NCBI GenBank assembly: GCA_032718475.1
Contig: JAUCBJ010000533.1
Coordinates: 62,001-126,000, forward strand
Source of the DNA: Nemertoderma westbladi
Lineage: Eukaryota > Xenacoelomorpha > Nemertodermatida > Nemertodermatidae
Direction: 5' to 3'
Length of the DNA stretch: 64,000 nt
Part shown: positions 37,710 to 48,522 of the stretch, piece by piece
How the letters are laid out: each line of letters begins with the position of its first letter
Numbering within the stretch: the first letter of the stretch is position 1
The notes under the pieces: generated by a model
The model's input: only the letters and a program-made list of their open reading frames with translations
What the model was told of the DNA's origin: nothing
The model's database searches: none
Program-made: the position numbers and the translations under genes

Positions 37710-39310
37710 TGTTCGCGGTATTTCAACTTTCCATAACGCGAGTTGAATATTTTTGTATTTATTTAAAATTGATTATTCCGATATTACTACTGGGTGCGGG
37801 ACCATGGGTTTTGGGCACATTCAATAAACTGGGGGCGATTTATGGGCGAACTTTGGGGCAACTTACAGGGTACGGGAATAATTTCATAGTTATAAGGGCC
37901 AGGGGGGGATGGAAAATGCAAGCAGTATTCAGGTTAGCCTGAGTACTATTAGGCCCTGGCCAACTTCCTGCTGCCTGTAGGGGTGGATTTGGTAATGTGC
38001 CAGGCCTAAAGGACAAGGACTGCCCTTAGCGGTCCCTGGCCAACAGCAGCCATTACGAGACTGAAAAGAACTCGGACCGCTGACTGCTTGTGTCAGGGAT
38101 TTGCGACGGGAAACGACGGCCCCTTAGTAGCCAAGCCGTTCTGGTTCTCGATGATCGAACCCTTCGGGGTTCGTGAGGGGTGGAGCGGACACGCGAACGG
38201 GTGGCCAACTAACGACTGCCCCCTGAGCTAAGCCGTACTGGTTCTCGATGACCGATCCCTTCGGGGTTCGCGAGGGGTGGGACGGACATGCGAAAGGGCT
38301 GGCCACAGGACGGGTTCGACGAGGACTGCCCTTAGCGGTCTCTGGTCAACGGCAGCTATTACGAGACTGAAAAGAACTCGGAACGCTGACTGCTTGTACC
38401 GGGATCTGCGACGGGAACCGACGACAGACCCCTTAGCCAAGCCGTACTGGTTCTCGATGATCGTTCCCTTCGGGGTTCATGAGGGGTGGAATGGACATGC
38501 GATGGGGTCGAAAGACAAAGGACTAGACTCTACTGGCCTACCGACTGTTCGGAGCAGTTTCTCGGCTGCCGAAGCGACTACGAGCCTGAAAGGGACTCGG
38601 AAAGCCTAGGTGGTTGGGTTTCTGCGATGAACCGACGGACCCCTAGCCAAGCCGTTCTGGTTCTCGATGATCGAACCCTTCGGGGTTCGTGAGGGGTGGA
38701 ACGGACACGCGAACGGGTCCACCGACACGACAGACTCCTAGCCAAGCCGTACTGGTTCTCGATGACCGATCCCTTCGGGGTTCGAGAGGGGTGGTACGGA
38801 TACGCGACAGAGTCTACCGACTGGACCAACCCTTAGCCAAGCCGTGCTGGTTCTCGATGATCGTTCCCTTCGGGGTTCGTGAGGGGTGGAACGGACACGC
38901 GACAGGGTCGACCGACACCGACACTACGGCACTAATACTAGGACCGAGGGAAAATCTGGGGAACATTAGGTAGGCTAAAATCTGAGCGAACAGTGGGTAA
39001 TTAAATAATATACCGTAGGGATTTATATTATCGTGTATAATTATTGTGAATATTTGGTGTATATTGATTTGGGGAAGCCCAAAATTATTCTTAATCAAGT
39101 TTCAATGATGTTGAACGGGTTTCAACTATAGGAAGTTACATTAAAGAGTATATCCAACTAATGCAGCTTTTTATCAACCGCAAACTTGCATCTCAGAAAA
39201 CATTCCCTCCCCTCAATCAATATCCGGTGACTGGCCGGGGCTCGGTGGTCTGTTAAGTCACGTCTCCAGCATCGGCGTTTTTCCCCCCTGGTGTAGGGAT
39301 AACGGCAACA
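37710..39310 (+). repeat. 3' LTR (1,601 bp)
   Basis: It is the same as the 5' LTR apart from two substitutions, plus 1,007 bp absent from the 5' copy (about 38241-39247). The extra part holds more UUCG-hairpin modules and a unique AT-rich tail (38935-39240). AATAAA is at 37823-37828. Open frames of 60-110 codons here are readings of the repeat modules, not genes. Confidence 0.95.
38130..38912 (+). repeat. Six LTR modules each with a CCC-UUCG-GGG tetraloop hairpin
   Basis: The core AGCCAAGCCGTACTGGTTCT, then CGATGA, a hairpin and GAGGGGTGG, begins near 38130, 38228, 38433, 38644, 38738 and 38834. The hairpin in units 1 and 4 is CGAACCCTTCGGGGTTCG: a 7-bp stem with the very stable C(UUCG)G loop. 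Other units change the outer stem (GATCCC or GTTCCC) but keep CCC-TTCG-GGG in all six. Spacers differ in length, so this is a complex tandem array. The position after the AATAAA suggests it lies in U5, that is in the 5' leader of the genomic RNA. Confidence 0.85.
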
Positions 39311-39315
39311 CGCTG
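39311..39315. other. Target-site duplication CGCTG, right
   Basis: Exact match to 25877-25881, directly after the CA end of the 3' LTR. Confidence 0.95.
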
Positions 39316-40656
39316 AAACGACACCTCAATTGGTAAGTACCTGCATCTCAGGTTATTATAAGCAGCTACAAACTAACAAACAACTTCAAAGTTAGATATT
39401 CATCTCATCGTCAATTAAATCAGCACTACACATATTGCAAATACGTTGTTCCCTAACTATTCCATGCCATCATCCCGTTACTATATTAAGATAACAGTCG
39501 TCGCCTAACTAAAAGATCAGTTAACACATGTAAATAAATATGTTGAGGGTTCAAAAATTTATTTAATATAAAATCAACCTTTTGGGGAAGATGCCACTTC
39601 AGATACACGTAGGTGACACATGAGTTTCAACTTTCAATTAAAAGATAGAACACATTGATGACTATGGTACATAATGTTCTACTGTATCTTACTTTAAATT
39701 TGGTATCTTTCTCATTGACAACCACTCAGGTACTGAAATAAAAATAACAAATAAATATCACATATGAATATTTGTAAAGCACATCATGGTGTCAGTCATC
39801 CCATGTTAGAAGGATAGGTACTAAATGAGAATCAAATTTGAAAATTGTTGAGATTCAATAATGTGTGTAGGGTGCAGTTCATCTGGGTCCCGCCACGGCA
39901 GTCCAGTTTCCAGGTGTATGTATATGTTATGTCATTATGTCATAAAGTGGATGAAAGTTGCACCACACAGTTTCAACTGTTTCGGTATATTTTCCCAATA
40001 ATGAAATCCAGATATTAATACTGTATAGGGGAAAGCAGCACCGCTGGTAGCTAAGCTAGTGATTGCTGCTGCCCGGGGGGGGGGGGGGGGGGGGGGGTGG
40101 TTCTAAATGCCATTTAATTTAGTTAGTACGATTATAAAATATTAATGATACTTAAAGTATTGAGTGTAATATGTCGATATGTACAGTATTAAATAGCAAT
40201 AGGTGACTAATACAGTAGGAATAAGTTAGCATGGCGTACAATTCTTTCTTTAAGGGTGCTCCTTAAGACCTCGTGGTTAAAATAATCTCTCTAAAATCAG
40301 TGAAATCACTCTTAATGCAGCACGGCCATCTCGTCGGCCATCATATGAAGAAGGCCTTGGCTATGATCTCATTCATCTAACATCTAACCATACAGTACTG
40401 TAAAGACAGTAGAACGTTTAAACTTCTAACATGTAAACTTCGGAATAATTTCTTCACTCGGAAGAAAATATGACAATTAGTGCTTCCGAAGTTAGTTGTG
40501 CTCGTCAGTAGGTTCTGACAATTTGTCAGCTGAACACTTTATAAACAGCAATTGTGAACGACTTAACTCATAGCATTATTTTTAAGCACGTTTTTAAGCA
40601 ATTTTTGTGCTTAAACACGGTTTTCTAACAAGTGCAATTATCGATAGTATCATATA
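39316..40656. other. Non-genic spacer with a poly-G tract
   Basis: AT-rich single-copy-looking DNA with no supported exon on either strand. A run of 23 G is at 40075-40097. Confidence 0.6.
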
Positions 40657-41868
40657 GTACCGATTATTAAAGATAAGAATTGTGATATAAGCGACAAAGC
40701 GAACTATCGACCAGTTGCCATAGCAACGGCCTTCAGTAAGCTTTTAGAATATATTATTTTATCTCGGATACAAACCCATTTAATATGCAGTGATTATCAG
40801 TATGCTTTCAAACCGAATAGCGGTACAGAATTATGTGTATATACATTAAAAGAAGTAATAGATTATTACCTAGACAACGAGACGCCAGTTTATGTTTGTT
40901 TCTTGGATGCCTCAAAAGCTTTTGATCGAATCGACCACGATAAATTATTCCAGAAATTAATTTCTCGGAACGTTCCCATTTATCTTGTTCGCCTCCTCGC
41001 ATTTTGGTACCGCAATCAGACGTTGAAAGTGAGATGGAGTTCCACATACTCCAAATCATTTACAGTGTCCAATGGCGTCAAGCAAGGTGGAGTGTTGTCT
41101 GGATATTTTTTCAATGTGTACATGGACAACCTATCTTGTAATTTATCTTGTGCTAATGTTGGTTGTATGATTAACGGGCGTAGGATAAACCATTCAATGT
41201 ACGCAGACGATATCAGTTTGATATCAAATTCATTGGTAGGTGTACAGAAACTGATTAACACCTGCGAGGAATATGCTATTTCGCACTCGATTTCTTTCAA
41301 CTTAAAGAAAAGTAAAGTTGTGATATTTTGCCCGAAATCACGAAAAGTAAGCCAAATGGCGCAGGTTTTTCTTTTTGATCGTGTACTTTCTAGAACGAGC
41401 ATGTATACATACTTAGGCCATGTTATTCATGATACACGAGATGACGATTATGATATTAAGAAATTAACTCGAGGTGTTTACGCTCGCGCTAACATGTTAA
41501 TTCGTAAATTTATACGCTGCTCTAATTTAGTGAAAGTGAAACTGTTTCGTGCATTTATAACTCCGCTGTACTGCAATGCTCTCTGGTCACGTAGTAATTA
41601 CTCATCAATTGTTTACAACCGACTTAGAGTAGCGTACAATAACGCAGCACGTAAGCTTTTCTCGATCCCGTTTGGTGCTAGTTTGTCGAATTTCTTCGGT
41701 TGTAAAAATTTACCATGTTTCATTCACATTCGATATAAATCAATTTCCAGTTTACATAGTAGAATTTCTATGTCTAATAATGTAATCATCAATTCAATTA
41801 GTTGCTATACATATTTTCATGGTTCACGAATTAATGATATGTGCGATTCAAGAAATTTGGTTTCATAG
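40657..41868 (+). pseudogene. CR1-clade (Rex/Babar-like) non-LTR retrotransposon RT, 5'-truncated
   Basis: The frame is open from the 40657 codon to a stop at 41866-41868 (404 codons counting the stop); an internal ATG at 40903 is not a true start. Motifs in order: ANYRPVAIAT, SDYQYAFKPNSGTELC, CFLDASKAFDRIDHDKLF, SNGVKQGGVLSGYFFNVYMD, the catalytic MYADDISL, FNLKKSKVV and YLGHVIHD. Then comes the thumb/C-terminal part with YARANMLIRKF, CSNLVKVKLFRAF and RVAYNNAARKL. The endonuclease, ORF1 and first part of RT are missing, as expected from incomplete reverse transcription. The retained part has no stop, so the copy is fairly young. It could not move by itself. Confidence 0.9.
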
Positions 41869-42071
41869 TTTATATCCCATTATCCTCCGTTAGTAATTTT
41901 CACTTTATAACTACATATTTATAATTAGTATAAATTATAATATCATATGTGCTGTAGGTAGATAGATCGATGTAGAATAGTTACAAATAGATATGGGCTG
42001 ATTGTTGTTTGTAATATAAATATCATGTTGCCTGGTGTAAATGATAAATAAATAAATAAATAAATAAATAT
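41869..42071 (+). repeat. 3'UTR and (AAAT)n tail of the CR1-like element
   Basis: The UTR ends ATGATAAATAAATAAATAAA (tail about 42042-42070). CR1-like elements end in short 3' tandem repeats of this kind rather than plain poly-A. Confidence 0.8.
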
Positions 42072-42474
42072 CTAAACCATCATGATGTTTAGTAGCCATT
42101 CTCACCACGACGACCTACTGCTGAACTCTAACCTTGTCTTTTGATGATCATGGAGTGGACGTGCGGGTGCGGTTGTTCTTCTGGAAGGTGTTTTGTGGTG
42201 TGGTGTCAGCAAATACTCATCCACCACATTTATATTAAGCACGGCAGTCTAGTCTACCCTCCTGAGCGGATGAGTCTCTAGTCTGCTAGACAAGTCCCTA
42301 AAAGGTGCCACCCTGCTCCATAACGCGGGAAATTCAAATGATTGAAAGACATGTAATTTATACTGCAAAGGCCAAAGGCAGAAAGGGTGGCAGATCAGAT
42401 CTGCCACCTATATTTTGGCGGTAAATTCAAATCTGTTTTAACATTGAATATATGAATAGAGTAAGACTAATGTA

Positions 42475-42838
42475 ATACGGCCTAATGTAATAATGGGCCC
42501 GCATACCCAGTAGTGACCGTGTTTGTATATGTGATGGCAGTTCAGTACAAAATGAACATCATGCAATTTTAATGTGCCCAAAAACCGCCTTTATAAGAAA
42601 CAAGTATAGTATTGTAGGCTGCATTTGTATGTCCGAATTTATGGTTCAGTTTTCAAATAATATAATAGTAAGTGCAATTACAGAATGTTTAGAAGTATTA
42701 GATAACTAGAATTCATGTAAATTTGTATTAAGTTGGACTGTATCTTTGTCGCAATGGTATATTTACAAGTTATTATTGTAAATTTATTTAATTGATTTAA
42801 TTTGGAAGATATTGTCAATAAACATATATATATATATA
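42475..42838 (+). mobile_element. CR1-like LINE 3'-end fragment inserted in the left arm of the foldback element
   Basis: This segment interrupts the left inverted repeat; the right arm reads straight across at the matching point near 43820. 42518-42709 is open to a TAG and encodes the typical C-terminal tail of CR1-like RT proteins: RVCICDGSS, then EHHAILMCPK and FIRNKY, a C-x-C...H...C zinc-like pattern. The element ends AATAAAC(AT)n. Severe 5' truncation is usual for LINE copies. Confidence 0.75.
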
Positions 42839-43372
42839 ATTCATTGAATCAGAATAAATTATTTCTTATCGGTTTAACTCACTCATCCGTTGTTGTTGTT
42901 GTTTTATCTATTCTGGGGCTTCGAGCAGCACGTGAACAATTAAGCTGACTGGTTAACTAGTCTGGGACTTCGAGCAGCACGTGAACAACTAAGCTAACTG
43001 GTTAACAAGTCTGGGACTTCGAGCAAAATTTAAAATTGAGGAGGGGGGCGGGTCGGGTGATTTGGCTTAACTTCTATCCCAGTAAAGTATAGAACATTAT
43101 AATCCTAACAATTAATACACTTATACCAAGTATGTTAATAGTGGATTTCAAGTGGATAGATGATAGAAAGACGCAGTGAATTGATATATTTTTGGCGTTT
43201 GATTCAAATTACAGAATTATAATATTTCCATTACAAACTGTACACAGTGTGCTACATAATGTACGTGGGTACGTACTAAAAGGTCAAGGAGCTAGAGCAG
43301 TAGACTTCATACAGTAAACTTCTTACTGTAGTAGTACTTACAGTACTTCTACTGTAATAACAGTTCAGTTTA

Positions 43373-43745
43373 GTTGTTCACGTGCTGCTCGAAGTCCTAG
43401 ACTAGTTAACCAGTCAGCTTAATTGTTCACGTACTGCTCGAAGTCCCAGACTAGGAAACCAGCCAGTTTAGTTGTTCACGAGCTGCTCGAAGTCCCAGAC
43501 TGGGAAACCAGCCAGTTTAGTTGTTCACGTGCTGCTCGAAGTCCGAGACTAGGAAACCAGCCAGTTTAGTTGTTCACGAGCTGCTCGAAGTCCCAGGCTA
43601 TTTAACCAGTCAGCTTAATTGTTCACGTGCTGCTCGAAGTTCCAGACTAGTTAACCAGTCAGGTTAGTTGTTCACGTGCTGCTCGAAGCCCTAGACTAGT
43701 TAACCAGTCAGCTTAGTTGTTTACATGCTGCTCGAAGCCCCAGAA
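43373..43745. repeat. Subterminal minisatellite of the foldback element (about 57-bp unit, 6-7 copies)
   Basis: Repeats of TTCACGTGCTGCTCGAAGTC, then an AGACTAG block and an AACCAGTCAGC block, about 57 bp each. Two to three inverted copies sit in the left arm at 42910-43030. Each unit holds a CACGTG E-box palindrome or a one-base variant (CACGAG, CACGTA). Confidence 0.85.
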
Positions 43746-44002
43746 TAGATAAAACAACAACAATAACGGATGAGTGAGTTAAACCGATAAGAAATAATTT
43801 ATTCTGATTCAATGAATTACATTTAGTCTTGCTCTCTTCATGTAGGGTATTCAATGTTAAAACTGATTTGAATTTACCGCCAAAATATAGGTGGCAGATC
43901 TGATCTGCCACCCTTTCTAGTACAAATTACATGTCTTTCAAGCATTTGAATTTCACGCGCTATGGAGCAGGGTGGCACCTTTTAGGGACTTGTGTCTGCT
44001 AG

Positions 44003-44555
44003 TGATAAGTTGCACTCTGCGGTTTATCTCACATACGTTCGTTATAAGGCGCCGTGGTAGGCCGACACCCCGAACTTTATCTTTGATACTGTTTGACTTT
44101 CTCTATTCTACAGTTACTGTATGCACATTCTTTGACCGATAACTCTCGGTCCGAGAATTCGGACCCTAAATTCTCAATTCCAGAATTTAGGCCTACGCAT
44201 CGATTTTGTGAAGGCCTACAACTTTAAGACTGTACAGTACAATTAATTTATACGGATCCATTACGGGCCATCATCCAATGCAATTCATTTCGACTCGCGC
44301 AATCATACTGCATTTATTGATACATTGACGTTTTGCGTTAAAAGAGTTGCTAATTTTTTTGCAAAGCGTCTCATTACTCATTTTTTTTCGATTATAAAAT
44401 AGATATAACTGTATAATTAAATGTATTTTATTCCAAAATTGTAACATTACTCAACGCCGATAGTATTAACAGCGAGTTGTTATTTAGCACTTTACAACTT
44501 TGGAGGACATTACAGTATTGAATTGGCCTGTACATTTAGTATTGTATTTGGTGTT
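44003..44555. other. Non-genic spacer
   Basis: AT-rich; I see nothing that supports a gene or element. Confidence 0.5.
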
Positions 44556-44645
44556 ATTGTTTACGTGGTAACCCATGACGGCGTTTAAGTAATGGCCACT
44601 AAGGGGACATTACTTAACGCCGTCATTGGATACCACGTAAACAAT
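44556..44645. repeat. Near-perfect 90-bp hairpin
   Basis: Arms of about 38 bp begin ATTGTTTACGTGGTA on the left and end TACCACGTAAACAAT on the right. The inner GACGGCGTTTAAGTAATG pairs with CATTACTTAACGCCGTC, with small bulges and a 13-nt loop. It could be a tiny MITE or a small-RNA precursor fold. Confidence 0.7.
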
Positions 44646-44910
44646 CGGTGGAAATTTGCCTGACAGCCAGATAGGCCTACTGCATTACCTACCGGTAGGC
44701 GTGGTATAGCTATTAATAACCAGTAGTGCCTAGCTATATTATTATAACATGTCTCCAAACGCCACCATAAATATAAGCTAACTTATTTATAACATAATTT
44801 ATGTAATTTTTACATTTATTTATACAGCAACTAATATAATTTGTGCAGTTTCAATCACTTATAATGTATATGTACAATCACTTCGTAATGTTAAACTTTT
44901 GGAATAAAAC

Positions 44911-45189
44911 TACATACATACTTGTTGCAAAGTACTTTACAGTGTTCTGGTCCTCGTGTCTTTATTTTCACTCACTCACTACGTTCGTTCGTATAACAAA
45001 GCCACTGCACTCGGATCATCACACTGTAAAGTGCTACTTTACACACAAGTATGTAAATAGTTATTACAGTGTTCTGATCCTCGTGGCTTTATTTTCACTC
45101 ACTCACTAAACGTTCGTTCGTGTAACAAAGCCACTCGGATCATCACACTGTAAAGTGCTACTTTACACACAAGTATGTAAATAGTTATT
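44911..45189. repeat. Foldback repeat with a 127-bp direct duplication
   Basis: Two direct copies begin TTACAGTGTTCTG at 44938 and 45064. Each copy is also an imperfect hairpin (TTTACAGTG paired with CACTGTAAA, GTGGCTTT paired with AAAGCCAC). The outer ends (ACATACATACTTG and CAAGTATGT) are inverted too, so it looks like a small MITE with an internal duplication. The open frame across it is a repeat reading. Confidence 0.65.
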
Positions 45190-46196
45190 TCATAACTTTT
45201 ATGAAATATCATATCGATCTTGTGTGGGTGCGGCCGAGCCTCAGAGTAACTTAGTAATGTGTGTGGCGTGCGAGGAATTAAGGATTCTAAGTATTTAAGC
45301 AACATAACGGCTGTGTCTCTCGGTAAATGTTTGAAGGCTAATTAACTCGTCAAAACTTGATGAGAATAAACCAAACTGTTATACCGGTATTTACTGTAAA
45401 ATATTTTAATAAAATATTTTATTGACCCACTGTTTACTTTATATTTATTTATATTATTGACTCGCTCGCTGGGCTCGTTCTATTAATAAATGTTCACAGA
45501 CAAGCGGTAAATAAAGAGATTACATCCCCTATAACCGATGTGACAGAATTCAACGGTATATAAAACATATGATACTGTAGGTCGAGACTTTTATGCGGTG
45601 GTAATTTTAATAGTTTGTGAATTTTTATTAAATTGTTCCTACTAAGTATTGATATTTAAAACGAAGTAGTAGGCTACAGTAATTGATAAAAGTTCACAAA
45701 AAACTTTCATTTAAACTAATATTATCGTTATAATTATTTGAATTATATATCCAGTTCTTAATTTACTGTACTCAATTCAATAGTTTCAACAATATCCTTT
45801 TCACATGATATCAGTAACAATGACTCTAAAGTCTTTACTTAGCAGACTTTCCATCATTACATTTTACCGCGATGAGATATCGCACTGCTGCCCGTGGGTT
45901 TTCGTCTCTTCATTTAGTTAACAAATTGACAGATTCACAGATTTGAATAGGGCCTACAGTACATAAGTAGTCAGTTGTCAGTACTACTGTACCAGCAGAC
46001 CAGTATAGTAAAATAATAAATAAATACAGTACTACTGTAGTTATAGTGAAATTAAAACGAAGTTAATACTACAGAAAGGCCTATTACTGTACCATAGGCA
46101 AAGTATTCCTACTTGACTACCAGTATTATAGTTTAATTCAATTTTCCCTCTTTTACTGTTATGAAAATTTTATCCTGTTACAAATGTTACCTGTTA
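45190..46196. other. Non-genic AT-rich spacer
   Basis: Low-complexity AT with scattered ACTACTGTA words. No exon, RNA gene or element boundary that I can support. Confidence 0.5.
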
Positions 46197-46853
46197 CTAA
46201 ATAAATGTTTTGTGATAAATGTTTTTCACCCGGGTGATAAATATTTTTAACCCGGGTGATAAATGTTTTTCACCTGGGTGATAAATGTTTTTCACACGGG
46301 TGTTAAATGTTTTTCACCCGGGTGATAAATGATTTTCACCCGGGTGATAAATGTTTTTCACCCGGATGGTAAATATTTTTCAGCCGGGCGATAAATGTTT
46401 TTCACCAGGCCAATAAATGTTTTTCACCCGTGTGATAACTGTTTTTCACCCGGGTGGTGAATGTTTTTCAACCGGGTGATAAACGTTTTTCACCCGGGTG
46501 ATAAATGTTTTTCACAACGGCGATAAATGTTTTTCACCCGTGTGATAGCGTTTTTCACCCGTGTTTTCACTCGGATGGTAAATGTTTTTCAGCCTGGTGA
46601 TAAATGTTTTTCACAACGGCGATAAATGTTTTTCACCCGTGTGATAAATGTTTTTCACGCGGGTGATAAATTGTTTCACCCAGGTGATAAATGTTTTTCA
46701 CCCGGTGGGTGAATGTTTTTCAGCCGTGTGATAAATGTTTTTCACCCGGGTGAAAAAAAGTTTTTCACCCGGGTTGTAAATGTTTTTCAGTCTGGTGATA
46801 AATGTTTTTCACAACGGCGATTAATGTTTTTCACCCGGGTGATAAATATTCTA
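46197..46853. repeat. 22-bp minisatellite with a CACCCGGGTG palindrome, about 30 units
   Basis: The unit is GATAAATGTTTTTC followed by ACCCGGGT. The C/G half is a perfect 10-bp palindrome in intact units and is mutated in many others (CACAACGGCG, CAGCCGGGCG). Length is mostly fixed at 22 bp. Confidence 0.95.
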
Positions 46854-47094
46854 CTACTCCTTTGTTATACTTTATTTTCAAAAGTTGTAACCAGCTTTTC
46901 TGGAATTGGCATGTTTGATTACGTGAAAAATTTGTTTCGTAGTTTTCAAGGAAAGTGCCGCTATTTTTCAAAATAAATTTCAAATTTTCAAATAAGCAAT
47001 GTTTTCATCGTAAAAATTGTTATGATAACAGATGAACAATTATTGCAAAACTAGAAAAACTGTTCCGAATTTTATTATTGCGCACACTACTACT

Positions 47095-48310
47095 GTAGCT
47101 TTCATTTGAAAAAAAAATTTCAAAATGGTTGAAAAATGGCTAAGGAGTAGTGATTTAAAAATGAAAAAATGTCATTCTGAGATAATTGCTTTTAAAATTT
47201 GAACCTTCACTCGCAAAAACTTTCTGCTTTAATTATGTAAAATGTCTAATACGCATACATATCTAGCAACAAGAAAGCACAAAACCATGCTATGTAGTTT
47301 GTTGTGAAAAGTTTTATTTCTGAGGTCTGTGGGGGCGTTCATAAAGTATGTCACGCACTAGGGGGGGAGGGGGGGGGTTAGAGCTTGCGTGACATTTTGT
47401 GACAGAGGGGGGAGGGGGGTGTCGACTTTTGTGACGGTCACGGCGATGTTCTATGCTTTAATGTTAGCTTGGCTTTGACTTTCACACATGTGTAGAAGAG
47501 TGGGTAACTTTAAGGAAAACAATAAACTCAATAACATTGAGTATAATCGATAAATTGAGTAGGACATAGAAGCCATTGACTCCAACACTGTAATACCTGT
47601 TATTAATATAGAATAAGAACACTTGACTTGCCCGTGGGAAAATGTAGATATAGTGATTGAATTTATATTGTATTTTGGCATAACAAACATTGTGTATTAT
47701 TACAATAAAATATTTTTTGTCGGGGCGGGGGGGGGGGGGGGGGGTATTACAAATTGTCTAATGTGACAGAGGGGGGGGGGGGGGGGTCGAGCTTGTGTGA
47801 CACTTTGTGACAGAGGGGGGAGGGGGGGGGGTCAAAAATCGGAAAAATTTGCGTGACATACTTTATGAACGCCCCCTGTTTTCACTTTTAACGAAATCTA
47901 GTTACTAGTCTTAGTCTATGTGTCTGTCTATCGGTCTATTTGACTATCCGACAATCTGACCGTCAAATATAAGAAAATGGCACACCATCTATTTAACACT
48001 TTAGCTATAAGGGTTTTCCTAGTCGCAGAATTCATTATCAATTGTCAGTTTTAACATTTGATGACTTCCAAATTGTCTATCAGGCTGTTGGTTATATTTT
48101 GACGGACAGATAGACAGACATAAATGACGAAGCCAATTCGAATACTGACATCAGAAATGAGGTTACCGGCCACGAAAACCCACAGGGAATTTTTAGACAG
48201 ATACTGTAGTATGCTTTCTATTGCTTTGGAGACATACTGACGGACAGACCGACAGTCCAAACGGACAAACTCTCGATAAGTAAGAGATATCTTGTAAACA
48301 GTTTTCAAAT
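47095..48310 (-). repeat. Dispersed repeat family A, copy 2 (inverted), split by a MITE
   Basis: The reverse complement of this region aligns with 22210-22900, apart from 47331-47876, which is an insertion absent from copy 1. The minus-strand open frame at 48051-48308 is part of the repeat, not a gene. Confidence 0.8.
47331..47876. mobile_element. MITE-like DNA element, 546 bp, with TGT target-site duplication
   Basis: Terminal inverted repeats of about 26 bp: GGGGGCGTTCATAAAGTATG then TCACGC on the left, and the complement ending CTTTATGAACGCCCCC on the right. TGT flanks both ends (47328-47330 and 47877-47879). The matching point of repeat-A copy 1 (about 22675-22690) has one trinucleotide there and no insert, which confirms the boundaries. 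The interior is G-rich with TGTGACAGAGGGGGG motifs and G runs. There is no transposase. The superfamily is unclear. Confidence 0.85.
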
Positions 48311-48522
48311 CATTACCCCCACCCCCTTAAATAATATTAATTTTACAAATTTCAAATTACAGCTGGACTCAAATTGTAAACTATTTGTATACCAAGATTA
48401 ATTTATTAATTTCATTTTAAATATTGATAACAGAAAGAACAGGATGATAAGTTATTTACCATAAATTATTACAACATGATCAAATTAAATATCATTGAGT
48501 ATTGCTATTGAGATTAACATCT
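48311..48522. other. 3' flank of the hydantoinase-like gene
   Basis: AT-rich; I see no clear canonical AATAAA on the minus strand close to the stop. Confidence 0.5.

Larger units (their letters stand above)
25882..39310 (+). mobile_element. Full-length BEL/Pao LTR retrotransposon, 13,429 bp, with an extra downstream ORF
   Basis: The element is bounded by LTRs that start TGTTCGCGG and end GGCAACA, and by CGCTG duplications. Order: 5' LTR, leader with hairpin, gag-pol frame (26914-33711, two in-frame stops), tandem-repeat spacer, second ORF (34944-37544), polypurine tract, 3' LTR. The shared LTR sequence (594 bp) differs at two sites, both CpG-type transitions: one in 5' LTR position 26310, one in 3' LTR position 37998. 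The insertion is therefore young. It belongs to BEL/Pao by the DUF1759-type gag block, the Pao-type RT (YVDD) and the order protease-RT-RNase H-integrase. No envelope-like membrane protein is seen. At 13.4 kb it is long for the group because of the second ORF and the long 3' LTR. Confidence 0.95.
42281..44002. mobile_element. Foldback / Mutator-like non-autonomous DNA element with 9-bp target-site duplication
   Basis: The element is 42290-43993. The ends are long inverted repeats: ACAAGTCCCTAAAAGGTGCC on the left and its complement on the right. The match continues through the GGGTGGCAGATC block and the CGCCAAAATATAGGTGGCAG block for about 165 bp. It then continues through CATTGAATCAGAATAAATTA and the inner CTGCTCGAAG tandem units. 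GTCTGCTAG is duplicated exactly at 42281-42289 and 43994-44002. A 9-bp duplication with long inverted repeats and subterminal minisatellites fits foldback elements of the Mutator superfamily. No transposase is present. The centre (43031-43372) is non-coding. Confidence 0.85.

Noticed and set aside
38130-38912. tRNA or Pol III B-box reading of the GGGGTTCG hairpins
   Set aside because: There is no A box, cloverleaf or acceptor stem; the hairpin belongs to an LTR tandem module.
38277-38973. ORFs of 68-110 codons in the 3' LTR as genes
   Set aside because: They are readings of repeated modules; the 5' LTR lacks most of the region.
43708-43911. 67-codon minus-strand ORF in the foldback element
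   Set aside because: It reads across the inverted-repeat arm; no transposase motif.
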